5,296 nucleotides of DNA, taken from the NCBI GenBank assembly GCA_016210895.1, contig JACQTG010000108.1, positions 1 to 5,296 of the forward strand. Direction: 5' to 3'. Position numbers and translations under genes: made by a program. Positions 1-5,296 of this stretch are shown here, in pieces (the stretch's first letter is position 1; each line of letters begins with the position of its first letter). Origin of the DNA: Acidobacteriota bacterium. Lineage in GTDB: Bacteria > Acidobacteriota > Terriglobia > Acidoferrales > 2-02-FULL-67-57. The notes under the pieces are model-generated. The model made no database searches. It was not told where the DNA came from and saw nothing but the letters and a program-made list of their open reading frames with translations.

Positions 1-1
1 A

Positions 2-41
2 AATGAGAGTGTGGCTCGACTTCACCGGCGATGAAGGCTAA
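2..41 (+). other. possible 3' end of an upstream gene
   Basis: Two frames are open from the left edge and stop early: one ends with TGA at 32-34 and the other with TAA at 39-41. Either could be the last 10-12 codons of an upstream gene on the same strand. The tails read NESVARLHRR and MRVWLDFTGDEG. Neither is long enough to assign a family, and I cannot choose between them. Confidence 0.25.
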
Positions 42-130
42 CTCAACGGGAAGGCCCTCGAGGGCATGCAGTCGGAATACGCGAAGATTGGAACACTCTT
101 TCATCGACTGTGGAGGGAGTTGCGCAAGCT

Positions 131-193
131 GTGACAAGGGTTCGTTTGCGTCCTGTGCTTCTTATGCCTCCTTTGCCTCCGGAGTGGCGATGA
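131..193 (+). CDS. candidate 20-codon leader ORF overlapping the xseA start
   Basis: A short frame starts at GTG 131 and ends with TGA at 191-193. That stop overlaps the xseA ATG (190-192) in an ATGA arrangement typical of translational coupling. A purine-rich GGAGGGAG at 112-119 lies upstream of the GTG, with 11 bases between, which is longer than ideal. The peptide would end MPPLPPEWR; its two Pro-Pro pairs are of the kind that can slow ribosomes and call on EF-P (established knowledge). The frame is open back to 35, so a start at GTG 110 is also possible. I recognise no homologue. Chance openness in GC-rich DNA is a serious alternative, so this is a candidate only. Confidence 0.25.
   Translation: MTRVRLRPVLLMPPLPPEWR
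145..180 (+). repeat. four-unit degenerate 9-base tandem repeat
   Basis: Four consecutive 9-mers, TTTGCGTCC, TGTGCTTCT, TATGCCTCC and TTTGCCTCC, fill 145-180 and abut the xseA ribosome binding site. They share a T-N-T-G-C-N-T-C-Y pattern. The third and fourth units contain CCTCC, complementary to a Shine-Dalgarno sequence. The repeat is short and imperfect and may be chance or a decayed duplication. Confidence 0.4.
181..184 (+). promoter_or_regulatory. ribosome binding site that decides the xseA start
   Basis: GGAG at 181-184 lies five bases before ATG 190. This supports ATG 190 over the in-frame ATG at 31, whose extra 53 residues are Cys/Ser/Ala-rich and do not resemble the XseA N-terminus. 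The bases just before it (CTCC at 177-180) make CTCCGGAG, a perfect palindrome. Confidence 0.65.
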
Positions 194-1566
194 GCCAGAC
201 GACGCTGGGTTTGGTCCCAGAGCGCAGAATCTACTCGGTCAGCGAGCTGACCGGGCAGATCCGCGACATTCTGGAGCGGACCTTCCGCGACCTCTGGGTG
301 CAGGGCGAAGTATCGAACTTCCGCGTCTCTCCCTACGGCCACTACTACTTCACCCTCAAGGACCAGACGGCCCAGCTCCGCTGCTTCTGCCACAAGAAAG
401 ATATGAAGTTCTACAAGTTCCGACCCGAGGACGGCCTGCAGATCACCGCCCGCGGCGCACTCTCGGTCTACGAACAGCGGGGTGAATACCAGCTCGTGGT
501 CAGCTACCTCGAGCCGGCCGGCTACGGCGCGTTGCAAGTAGCCTTTGAGCAGTTGAAGGAGCGGCTGCGCAAAGAGGGCCTGTTCGAAGTTGCGCGCAAG
601 CGCCCGCTGCCGCTGCTGCCGCAGCGCATCGGGCTCGTTACCTCGCCGCGCGGTGCCGCCGTCGCTGATATGATTCGCATCCTGCGGCGGCGCTTCGAAG
701 GGCTGCACCTGATTGTCTATCCCGTGCGGGTGCAGGGCGAGGGCGCGGCGGAGGAGATTGTCGAGGCGATCGAATACTTCAATCAGGCTCCGGGGCAGCC
801 GCAGGTGCTCATCGTCGCCCGCGGCGGCGGCTCGCTCGAAGACCTGTGGGCGTTCAACGAAGAGGCACTGGCGCGGGCGATCGCCGCCTCCAAGATTCCG
901 GTCATCTCCGCTGTGGGCCACGAGACGGATTTCACGATCGCCGACTTTGTCGCCGACGTGCGTGCGCCTACGCCTTCGGCGGCCGCCGAAATGGTGGTGG
1001 CGCGAAAGGACGAGTTTTTGGCCAATATCGCTTCGCTTCAAAGCAAGCTCACGCGCGACTTCCAGTATCAGGTTCTGCACGCGCGACAGCGCCTGACCGA
1101 GCTGCTCGCGCATCGCGGCTTCCGCCGGCTCCAGGCCTTCCTGCACCAGCAGGCGCAGCGCGCCGATGAGTTGCACAGCCGGCTCATCCAAGCTCTGCGG
1201 GATCGCGCCGCCGACGCGCGCACGGAGCTCGCCGTTCAGCTTTCTCGCCTGACGGCCTTCGACCTGCGCGGGTTGGTGCGCGTCAGGGCGCTGCGACTGG
1301 CCGAGCAGCACCGGCAACTGGCCGAGCGCACGCGCACGCGCCTGCGGGCGGCGGCGCATCGTCTGGAAGTCCTGGCCGGCCAACTGGCGCAGTTGAGTCC
1401 GCTGGCGATTCTCGAGCGCGGCTACGCAATTGTGTTCGACGCTGAGGGGAAAGTCATTTCACATGCGGCCGCGGTTCAGGTGGGCGAGGCAATTGATGTG
1501 CGCTTGCATCGCGGCCGGCTCCAGGCCGAGGTCAAGAAGCGAGAAACCGCAGAAGAATCCAGCTGA
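190..1566 (+). CDS. xseA: exodeoxyribonuclease VII large subunit
   Basis: This is the large, catalytic subunit of exonuclease VII, which with several copies of the small subunit XseB degrades single-stranded DNA from both ends to acid-soluble oligonucleotides in the cytoplasm, in DNA repair. From ATG 190 the protein is 458 residues, the usual family length. Residues about 10-110 form the N-terminal OB-fold that binds ssDNA (YSVSELTGQIRDIL, WVQGEVSNF, HYYFTLKD). The catalytic domain follows, with GLVTSPRGAA at 148-157, RGGGSLEDLWAFN at 211-223, GHETD at 243-247 and RAPTPSAAAE at 258-267, all family hallmarks. Residues about 268-400 are Leu/Arg/Gln-rich and helical, matching the long coiled-coil arm that binds XseB. 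The conserved end begins SPLAILERGYAIV at 403-415. No key motif is missing. xseB, often the next gene in other bacteria, is not found downstream in this window. Confidence 0.96.
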   Translation: MSQTTLGLVPERRIYSVSELTGQIRDILERTFRDLWVQGEVSNFRVSPYGHYYFTLKDQTAQLRCFCHKKDMKFYKFRPEDGLQITARGALSVYEQRGEYQLVVSYLEPAGYGALQVAFEQLKERLRKEGLFEVARKRPLPLLPQRIGLVTSPRGAAVADMIRILRRRFEGLHLIVYPVRVQGEGAAEEIVEAIEYFNQAPGQPQVLIVARGGGSLEDLWAFNEEALARAIAASKIPVISAVGHETDFTIADFVADVRAPTPSAAAEMVVARKDEFLANIASLQSKLTRDFQYQVLHARQRLTELLAHRGFRRLQAFLHQQAQRADELHSRLIQALRDRAADARTELAVQLSRLTAFDLRGLVRVRALRLAEQHRQLAERTRTRLRAAAHRLEVLAGQLAQLSPLAILERGYAIVFDAEGKVISHAAAVQVGEAIDVRLHRGRLQAEVKKRETAEESS

Positions 1567-1680
1567 GCTCGGACGGGCTCACAGGAACAGACTGCCTCCT
1601 GGAGCCGGGAAAATCCAGTTGAACGGCAAAGACTTCGGGTCTACTCTCTAGAGGCGCGCGCAGCCGGCAGACCGGGAGCC
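1567..1680. other. intergenic gap between xseA and the TPR gene
   Basis: These 114 bases hold no ORF resembling XseB or any other family. A frame that continues out of the xseA 3' end to 1651 gives a basic, low-complexity translation and looks like a shadow. A small hairpin is possible (AGAC 1630-1633 with GTCT 1639-1642, loop TTCGG), but it has only four pairs and no T-run, so I do not call a terminator. I see no convincing promoter. Confidence 0.6.
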
Positions 1681-2454
1681 ATGGCCAGCCCTCTCGAAAA
1701 GCACCTCGAGCGAGCCGAAAAGGCGCTCAGCAAGAACAAGACCGAGCAAGCGATTGAGGAGTTCGAAGCTGCCCACAAGCTTGCTCCCAGCCACGTTGAT
1801 GTGATCCGCAACTTGGCCGACCTCTATGCGCGGCTGAACCAGACCGACTCCGCCAACCGTTACAACGGCCTGCTGTTCGACCGCTACTTCGAACAGAACG
1901 ACGCCGCCAAGGCCATCGCCCTCTACCACAAAAACCTGGAAGGGACGACGCAGCCGCCCGAGCGGCTGTTTCGGTTCGCGGCCTTGCTGCACCGGCAGTC
2001 GAAAACCGCCGAGGCCGTCGCGGCTTACAAGCAGGCGGCGGACTTGTTCGAAAAAGCCCGCCAGGACGCAGCCGCACTTCAGTGCTTGGAGAAGATGGCT
2101 GCGCTCGACCCCGAAAGCGCTGAGTTTCAGGTGCGGCTGGCACAGGTGGCGCAGCGGCTGGGAAAGGCGGAGGCCGCCGCCAAGGCCTACCTGCGGGCGG
2201 GCCAGCTTGTGCGTGCTGACAAGGTGGAGCAGGCGCTCGAGTTCTACGAGGAGGCCCAGAAGCTCTGCCCAGGAGAACGCTCCATTCTGCTCAGCTATGC
2301 CCAGGCACAGATAGCCGCGGGTAAGCCGGAGCGTGCGGTTGACCTCCTGCTGCCGCTCTACGCCGAAAGCGAGCAAGACCCGGCTATCCTTTCCACCTTG
2401 GGTGAGGCCTTGCTGGTGGTGAAGCGGTTTCGAGAGGCCGAGGAAGTGCTCTAG
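1681..2454 (+). CDS. tetratricopeptide repeat protein, N-terminal part ending at an amber codon
   Basis: The 257-residue product starts at ATG 1681. Only a weak GGGAG sits upstream, at 1674-1678, just two bases from the ATG, so initiation may be inefficient. The whole sequence is helical TPR repeats. Visible units include KTEQAIEEFEAAHKLAPSHV followed by NLADLYARLNQTDSA near the N-terminus, then FAALLHRQSKTAEAVAAYKQ, ALQCLEKMAALDPESAEFQV, RLAQVAQRLGKAEAAAKAYL and KVEQALEFYEEAQKLCPGER. These alternate small and large hydrophobics with the Ala, Gly and Pro positions typical of TPRs, which bind protein partners. There is no signal peptide, membrane segment or catalytic motif. The frame stops in the middle of a TPR unit, which argues that the true protein continues downstream. 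Alone it would be a truncated scaffold. Confidence 0.8.
   Translation: MASPLEKHLERAEKALSKNKTEQAIEEFEAAHKLAPSHVDVIRNLADLYARLNQTDSANRYNGLLFDRYFEQNDAAKAIALYHKNLEGTTQPPERLFRFAALLHRQSKTAEAVAAYKQAADLFEKARQDAAALQCLEKMAALDPESAEFQVRLAQVAQRLGKAEAAAKAYLRAGQLVRADKVEQALEFYEEAQKLCPGERSILLSYAQAQIAAGKPERAVDLLLPLYAESEQDPAILSTLGEALLVVKRFREAEEVL
2452..2454 (+). other. in-frame TAG splitting one gene
   Basis: The codons read CTC TAG ATC TTC TAC. TAG is one base away from AAG, GAG, CAG, TGG, TCG, TTG, TAC or TAT. Lys, Glu or Gln would suit the exposed helix position best (inference). TAG also ends this gene at 4225-4227 and the dehydrogenase at 5200-5202, and xseA ends with TGA, so nothing suggests that TAG is generally reassigned here. 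Confidence 0.85.
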
Positions 2455-2499
2455 ATCTTCTACCAAGCACAGCCCGATGGGTTCGAGAAGCTGTTCGAC

Positions 2500-4227
2500 T
2501 TGGCTGCACTGCATTTGCAGTCGGGCCAGGTGAAGGAGGGCTTGCGGATTCTGAGCAAGGTCAAAGAGCGGCTCTACGGGGCGCGCCGGCAGCGGGATTT
2601 TGTCGAGCGGATGAACACGCTCTACCGCCTGAACCAGACCTTGATGCCGCTGGTCGAGTTCACTGCCGAGACCTTCAACGAGGCCAATCAGGAAGCGCGC
2701 TACAGCGAGGTTCTGGGGCACCTCTTCAAGCTCTATCTCGAGGGTAAGAAGTTCGACAAGGCGATTGAGGCCTTGCAGCGGATGATTGACGTTGACCCCT
2801 ACGACTTTGAAAACCAGAAGCGCCTCGAGCAGCTCAAGGGCAAGGTGGACACGGCACGCTACAACAACTTGGCCGCTCGCATAGGCCTTACCGGCGGTGC
2901 GAGCGCGCAGGCCTCCGTGCGCGGCCAGCGGGAAGAAGTAATCAAAGAGGAGGAAATCCCGGCTGGCGACCCGCGCAAGATGCAGAGTTTGCTCGAAGAC
3001 CTGTTGGTTCAGGTGGAGATTTTCCTGCAGTACTCCCTGCAGGCGAAGGCGGTGGAGAAACTCCAGCGTATCGCCGAACTCTTTCCGGGCGAGGAAGCCA
3101 CGAACGAGCGCCTGCGCAAGCTCTATGAGCAGGCCCAGTACTTTCCCAAGTCCTTCAAAGCCGGTGCTCCGGCCAAGCCGGCCGCCGAAGTGGCTCCCGG
3201 TGCGACTGCCGCGGCGCCGGCGATGTCGGCCGAGACAGTCAGTGACCTGGCCAAGATTTCGGAAATCACCCACGGGCTCTATCGGCAAGGCAGTCCCAAG
3301 AACGTTATCTATCTGGGGGTGAGTGAGGTGGGAAAGTACCTGCAAGCGAGCCGTTGCCTGGGCGTCCTCGGTCGCTCGGGCGCGGCGCCGAACACGGCGG
3401 TGGAGTATTGCGCGCTGGGCGTGCCGCAATCCTCCGGGCCGGTGGTGATGAAGCTGCTGAGCCTTCTGGCGCAGCACGACTACCTGGCGGCAGGCTCGCT
3501 GGTGCTGGATGAGACGCTGACGCCCGAACTGCAGCAGGTGGGTGCGAAGTCGCTCCTGGCCGTGCTCCTGGTGGACAAGGAGAAGCAGGAGCAAGCCGGC
3601 GTGCTCGTGGTCGAGCAGGCCGACAGCGTGCGCAAGTGGAAGCCGAACGAGGTTTATCTGCTGCAGGCGGTGGCCGACCAGGTCATCATCGCCGTCAACC
3701 ACACCCGCCTGCGCACGCTGATGAAGACCATGGGCGTGGCCGACGAAACTACCGGCCTGGTCAGCCGCAGCAACTATATCGACTGTCTGGTGAGCGAAGC
3801 CACGCGCGCCAAGAGCCAGGGCACGTCCTTGGCCCTCACCCTAATCGAGCTCGACAAGGGCGGACAGTTGATTCGCCAGTTGGGCGAGCCGACGGTGCAG
3901 CGCTTTATGCAGCAGGCGGGCGAAACCGTGGTGTCGAACCTGCGGCAGAGCGACATCGCGGTCAAGTACACGGCCACCTCGCTCGCCATTGTCCTCCCCG
4001 ATACGACGGTGGAGAAAGCCAGGACGGTGGTGGAGAAGATGCGCAAGCTGCTCGTCGGCTTGAAGCTGGCGGACGGCAAGAGCAGCGTGACCTTCAGCGT
4101 CGGCATCAGCGAGGCCAAGGTGCGACCCGACTTCGACGTGCTCGACACGGTCACCGACGTCATCAACCGCGCTGAGTTCTCGCTGGAAGCCGCGCGCAAG
4201 GAAGGCGACAAGGACGTCGTCCTCTAG
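2500..4227 (+). CDS. TPR, GAF and degenerate GGDEF domain protein, C-terminal part
   Basis: The frame is open from 2455. The first possible start is TTG 2500, with only a poor GAGAAG upstream, and the first in-frame ATG is 2611; neither looks like a native start, so this is best read as the continuation of the preceding gene. From TTG 2500 it gives 575 residues. TPR-like pairs continue (KFDKAIEALQRMIDVDPYDF; AVEKLQRIAELFPGEEATNE). An Ala/Pro linker at bases 3160-3240 precedes a GAF-type sensory domain (about 3241-3720; NVIYLGVSEVGKYLQASRCL, then NEVYLLQAVADQVIIAVNHT). The last domain, from 3742, follows the GGDEF fold (DETTGLVSRSNYIDCL, SDIAVKYTATSLAIVLPDTT, VTFSVGIS), but the signature is TATSL instead of GGDEF and the metal-binding DxDxFK region is ELDKGG. 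It should not make cyclic di-GMP; a ligand-sensing or dimerising role is inferred. Confidence 0.75.
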   Translation: MAALHLQSGQVKEGLRILSKVKERLYGARRQRDFVERMNTLYRLNQTLMPLVEFTAETFNEANQEARYSEVLGHLFKLYLEGKKFDKAIEALQRMIDVDPYDFENQKRLEQLKGKVDTARYNNLAARIGLTGGASAQASVRGQREEVIKEEEIPAGDPRKMQSLLEDLLVQVEIFLQYSLQAKAVEKLQRIAELFPGEEATNERLRKLYEQAQYFPKSFKAGAPAKPAAEVAPGATAAAPAMSAETVSDLAKISEITHGLYRQGSPKNVIYLGVSEVGKYLQASRCLGVLGRSGAAPNTAVEYCALGVPQSSGPVVMKLLSLLAQHDYLAAGSLVLDETLTPELQQVGAKSLLAVLLVDKEKQEQAGVLVVEQADSVRKWKPNEVYLLQAVADQVIIAVNHTRLRTLMKTMGVADETTGLVSRSNYIDCLVSEATRAKSQGTSLALTLIELDKGGQLIRQLGEPTVQRFMQQAGETVVSNLRQSDIAVKYTATSLAIVLPDTTVEKARTVVEKMRKLLVGLKLADGKSSVTFSVGISEAKVRPDFDVLDTVTDVINRAEFSLEAARKEGDKDVVL

Positions 4228-4308
4228 CGCACGACGAGTTTCCCCGCGGGGTGCAATCCTGCCAGCCCCGCACCGATTCACTAAACCAGCTCAGCGGAGG
4301 AGGGAACG
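4228..4308. other. intergenic gap with a GC-rich inverted repeat
   Basis: CCCCGCGGGG at 4242-4251 is a perfect palindrome. GCGGGG (4246-4251) can also pair with CCCCGC (4266-4271) around a 14-base loop. No T-run follows, so a factor-independent terminator is not supported. The rest of the gap ends in the ribosome binding site of the dehydrogenase gene. Confidence 0.4.
4296..4303 (+). promoter_or_regulatory. strong ribosome binding site of the dehydrogenase gene
   Basis: GGAGGAGG at 4296-4303 lies five bases before ATG 4309. It is the strongest Shine-Dalgarno sequence among the full-length genes here and suggests efficient translation compared with the TPR gene upstream. Confidence 0.8.
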
Positions 4309-5202
4309 ATGGAGATTCAGAAAGTAGGGGTTGTGGGGTGCGGGTTGATGGGTTCGGGCATCGCCCAGGTGACGGCCATGGCCGGCTACGAGGTCACGGT
4401 GCGCGAGGTCAACGACGCCTTGCTCGACAAGGGCTTCCAACTGATGGAGCGCAGCCTGTCCAAGTTGGTCGAAAAACAGCAGCTCAGCGAAGTGGAAAAG
4501 AAAAATACTCTCAGCCGGCTCAAGAGCACCACGGTCGTCGCTGACCTCAAGGACTCCGACCTCGTCATCGAAGCCGTCACCGAGAATCCGCAGCTCAAAA
4601 AAGACCTCTTTCGCGAACTCGATGCCCTCAGCCGCAAAGACACTATCTTAGCCTCCAATACCTCTTCCATTTCCATCACCGAAATGGCCGCCGTCACCCA
4701 GCGCCCGGAGCGCTTTCTGGGCCTTCACTTTATGAACCCAGTGCCGCTGATGAAGCTGGTCGAGGTCATCCGCACCATCATGACTGACGAACAGGTCTTC
4801 GACCAGATCGTCGAGTTCTCCGTCCGCTTAGGCAAGGAGCCCGTGCGGACGTGGGACCGCGTAGGGTTTCTCGTCAACCGGCTGCTGGTTCCCTATCTAC
4901 TCGATGCCGTGCGCATCTACGAGCTGGGCTTCGGCTCCATCCCTGACATTGACAAGTCCATCAAGCTGGGCCTGAACCACCCCATGGGACCGTTTACCCT
5001 GCTTGACTTCGTCGGCATCGACACTACGCTCTACATCGCCGAGATCATGTTCGAGGAGTACCGCGAGACCCGCTTTGCCCCGCCGCCGCTGATGCGGCGC
5101 ATGGTGACCGCCGGCTGGCACGGCCGCAAGGCCGGCCGTGGCTTCTACGATTACTCCGACCCCAAGAACCCCAAACCGATGAACTTGCAGTTCACGAGCT
5201 AG
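4309..5202 (+). CDS. 3-hydroxybutyryl-CoA dehydrogenase
   Basis: A cytoplasmic NAD-dependent enzyme that interconverts (S)-3-hydroxyacyl-CoA and 3-oxoacyl-CoA, acting in beta-oxidation or in short-chain (butyrate or polyhydroxyalkanoate-linked) metabolism. At 297 residues it is the usual length of the single-function 3HCDH family. The N-terminal Rossmann fold has GCGLMGSGIAQ at 10-20, and the acidic residue expected at the end of strand two is Glu33, which favours NAD over NADP. The catalytic set is present with the spacing known for the human enzyme: Ser119 in NTSS, His140 in GLHFMNPVP, Glu152 in KLVEV and Asn190 in FLVNRLL. The C-terminal all-helical domain carries KLGLNHPMGPFTLLDFVGID and ends with WHGRKAGRGFYDY. 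An oddity is RVGFLVN where PGFIVN is usual. There is no fused hydratase domain. hbd, fadB2 or paaH would all be possible names; without pathway context I leave the symbol blank. Confidence 0.93.
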   Translation: MEIQKVGVVGCGLMGSGIAQVTAMAGYEVTVREVNDALLDKGFQLMERSLSKLVEKQQLSEVEKKNTLSRLKSTTVVADLKDSDLVIEAVTENPQLKKDLFRELDALSRKDTILASNTSSISITEMAAVTQRPERFLGLHFMNPVPLMKLVEVIRTIMTDEQVFDQIVEFSVRLGKEPVRTWDRVGFLVNRLLVPYLLDAVRIYELGFGSIPDIDKSIKLGLNHPMGPFTLLDFVGIDTTLYIAEIMFEEYRETRFAPPPLMRRMVTAGWHGRKAGRGFYDYSDPKNPKPMNLQFTS

Positions 5203-5269
5203 CGGGGCGCGCGGTCCAGAAAAACGGGTTCCACGCCGGTCCCAGATTCGAAGCCGACGGGAGGAAACG
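5203..5269. other. intergenic gap after the dehydrogenase
   Basis: This short spacer shows no hairpin with a T-run. It ends with the ribosome binding site of the next gene, so co-transcription with that gene is plausible. Confidence 0.45.
5260..5264 (+). promoter_or_regulatory. ribosome binding site of the downstream gene
   Basis: GGAGG at 5260-5264 lies five bases before ATG 5270. The layout (GGAGG, a short A-rich spacer ending ACG, then ATG) closely resembles that of the dehydrogenase gene. Confidence 0.7.
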
Positions 5270-5296
5270 ATGAAATCCAGCTTGTCCCTCGTAGGG
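5270..5296 (+). CDS. 5' end of an unidentified gene, cut by the window edge
   Basis: ATG 5270 follows a well-placed GGAGG and the frame stays open to the last base, giving nine codons (MKSSLSLVG). A Lys after Met followed by small and hydrophobic residues could be the start of a signal peptide, but nine residues are too few to say. The product cannot be assigned. It is co-directional with the dehydrogenase and separated from it by 67 bases, so it may share its transcript. Confidence 0.6.

Larger units (their letters stand above)
1681..4227 (+). pseudogene. TPR-GAF-degenerate GGDEF protein gene interrupted by an in-frame amber codon
   Basis: Both halves share one frame across 848 codons, the only break being TAG at 2452-2454 (codon 258). 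No frameshift or insertion is needed to join them, and the amino-acid pattern of a TPR helix continues straight across the stop (FREAEEVL, stop, IFYQAQPDGFEKLFDLAAL). In the joined protein, TPR-like helical pairs run from about 8 to 487, an Ala/Pro linker spans about 494-520, a GAF domain spans about 521-680 and a GGDEF-like domain about 688-848. This suggests a cytoplasmic signalling scaffold with no membrane segments. The stop could be a real nonsense mutation, a sequencing error, or a readthrough site. Codon use and domain quality after the stop look as healthy as before it, so any inactivation would be recent. Confidence 0.7.

Noticed and set aside
31..189. An N-terminal extension of xseA from ATG 31
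   Set aside because: The 53 extra residues are Cys/Ser/Ala-rich with short repeats and do not resemble the XseA N-terminus. ATG 190 has a well-placed GGAG and gives the normal family length.
43..1383. A 446-codon open frame on the minus strand opposite xseA
   Set aside because: It has the same codon-on-codon shadow effect; the translation is Arg-rich and motif-free, and xseA on the + strand is unmistakable.
1430..1651. A 73-codon + strand frame overlapping the xseA end, considered as xseB
   Set aside because: The translation is Arg/Pro/Cys-rich and lacks the acidic, Leu-rich helical pattern of XseB. Most of it is out-of-frame xseA.
2452..2454. TAG read as pyrrolysine or as a reassigned sense codon
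   Set aside because: The protein is not a methylamine methyltransferase, TAG ends two other genes in the window, and no downstream element or suppressor tRNA is visible.
1648..3702. A 684-codon open frame on the minus strand across most of the TPR gene, running through the amber codon
   Set aside because: It lies codon-on-codon opposite the sense gene and is open because the sense strand avoids CTA, TTA and TCA codons. The translation is Leu/Val/Gln/His-rich without any family motif, whereas the sense strand gives clear TPR, GAF and GGDEF-like domains.
4242..4271. GC-rich inverted repeat as a terminator of the TPR gene
   Set aside because: The stem is possible but no T-run follows it, and the dehydrogenase ribosome binding site lies shortly after.
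5232..5260. A tRNA T-arm-like stretch (ATTCGAA) after the dehydrogenase gene
   Set aside because: No acceptor, D-arm or anticodon stem can be built around it, and the spacer is too short for a tRNA.

Overview
This is a GC-rich bacterial window with every convincing gene on the + strand. The gene content (exonuclease VII large subunit, a long TPR/GAF/GGDEF-like protein, an NAD-dependent 3-hydroxyacyl-CoA dehydrogenase) and the Shine-Dalgarno sites GGAG, GGAGGAGG and GGAGG fit a free-living bacterium. An acidobacterial source is my best guess, from family resemblance only. There are no tRNA or rRNA genes, insertion sequences, CRISPR arrays or phage genes.

Layout. Bases 1-189 are a leader: probably the last few codons of an upstream gene, then a possible short upstream ORF that ends in an ATGA overlap with xseA, and a four-unit 9-base tandem repeat next to the xseA ribosome binding site. 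xseA (190-1566) is intact. A 114-base gap without a recognisable gene follows; xseB is not here. Bases 1681-4227 form one long reading frame for a TPR-rich scaffold with a GAF domain and a degenerate GGDEF domain at the C-terminus. A single in-frame TAG at 2452-2454 splits it into a 257-residue N-terminal part and a C-terminal part of up to 590 codons. An 81-base gap with a strong ribosome binding site leads to an intact 3-hydroxybutyryl-CoA dehydrogenase (4309-5202). A new gene starts at 5270 and runs off the window after nine codons.

The genes are co-directional with gaps of about 65-115 bases and could be co-transcribed, but their functions (DNA repair, signalling or scaffolding, acyl-CoA metabolism) do not form an obvious pathway. 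The points most worth a second look are the amber codon inside the TPR-GAF-GGDEF-like gene, the loss of the GGDEF signature in it, and the structured leader of xseA. I found no convincing evidence of a wholly new system.
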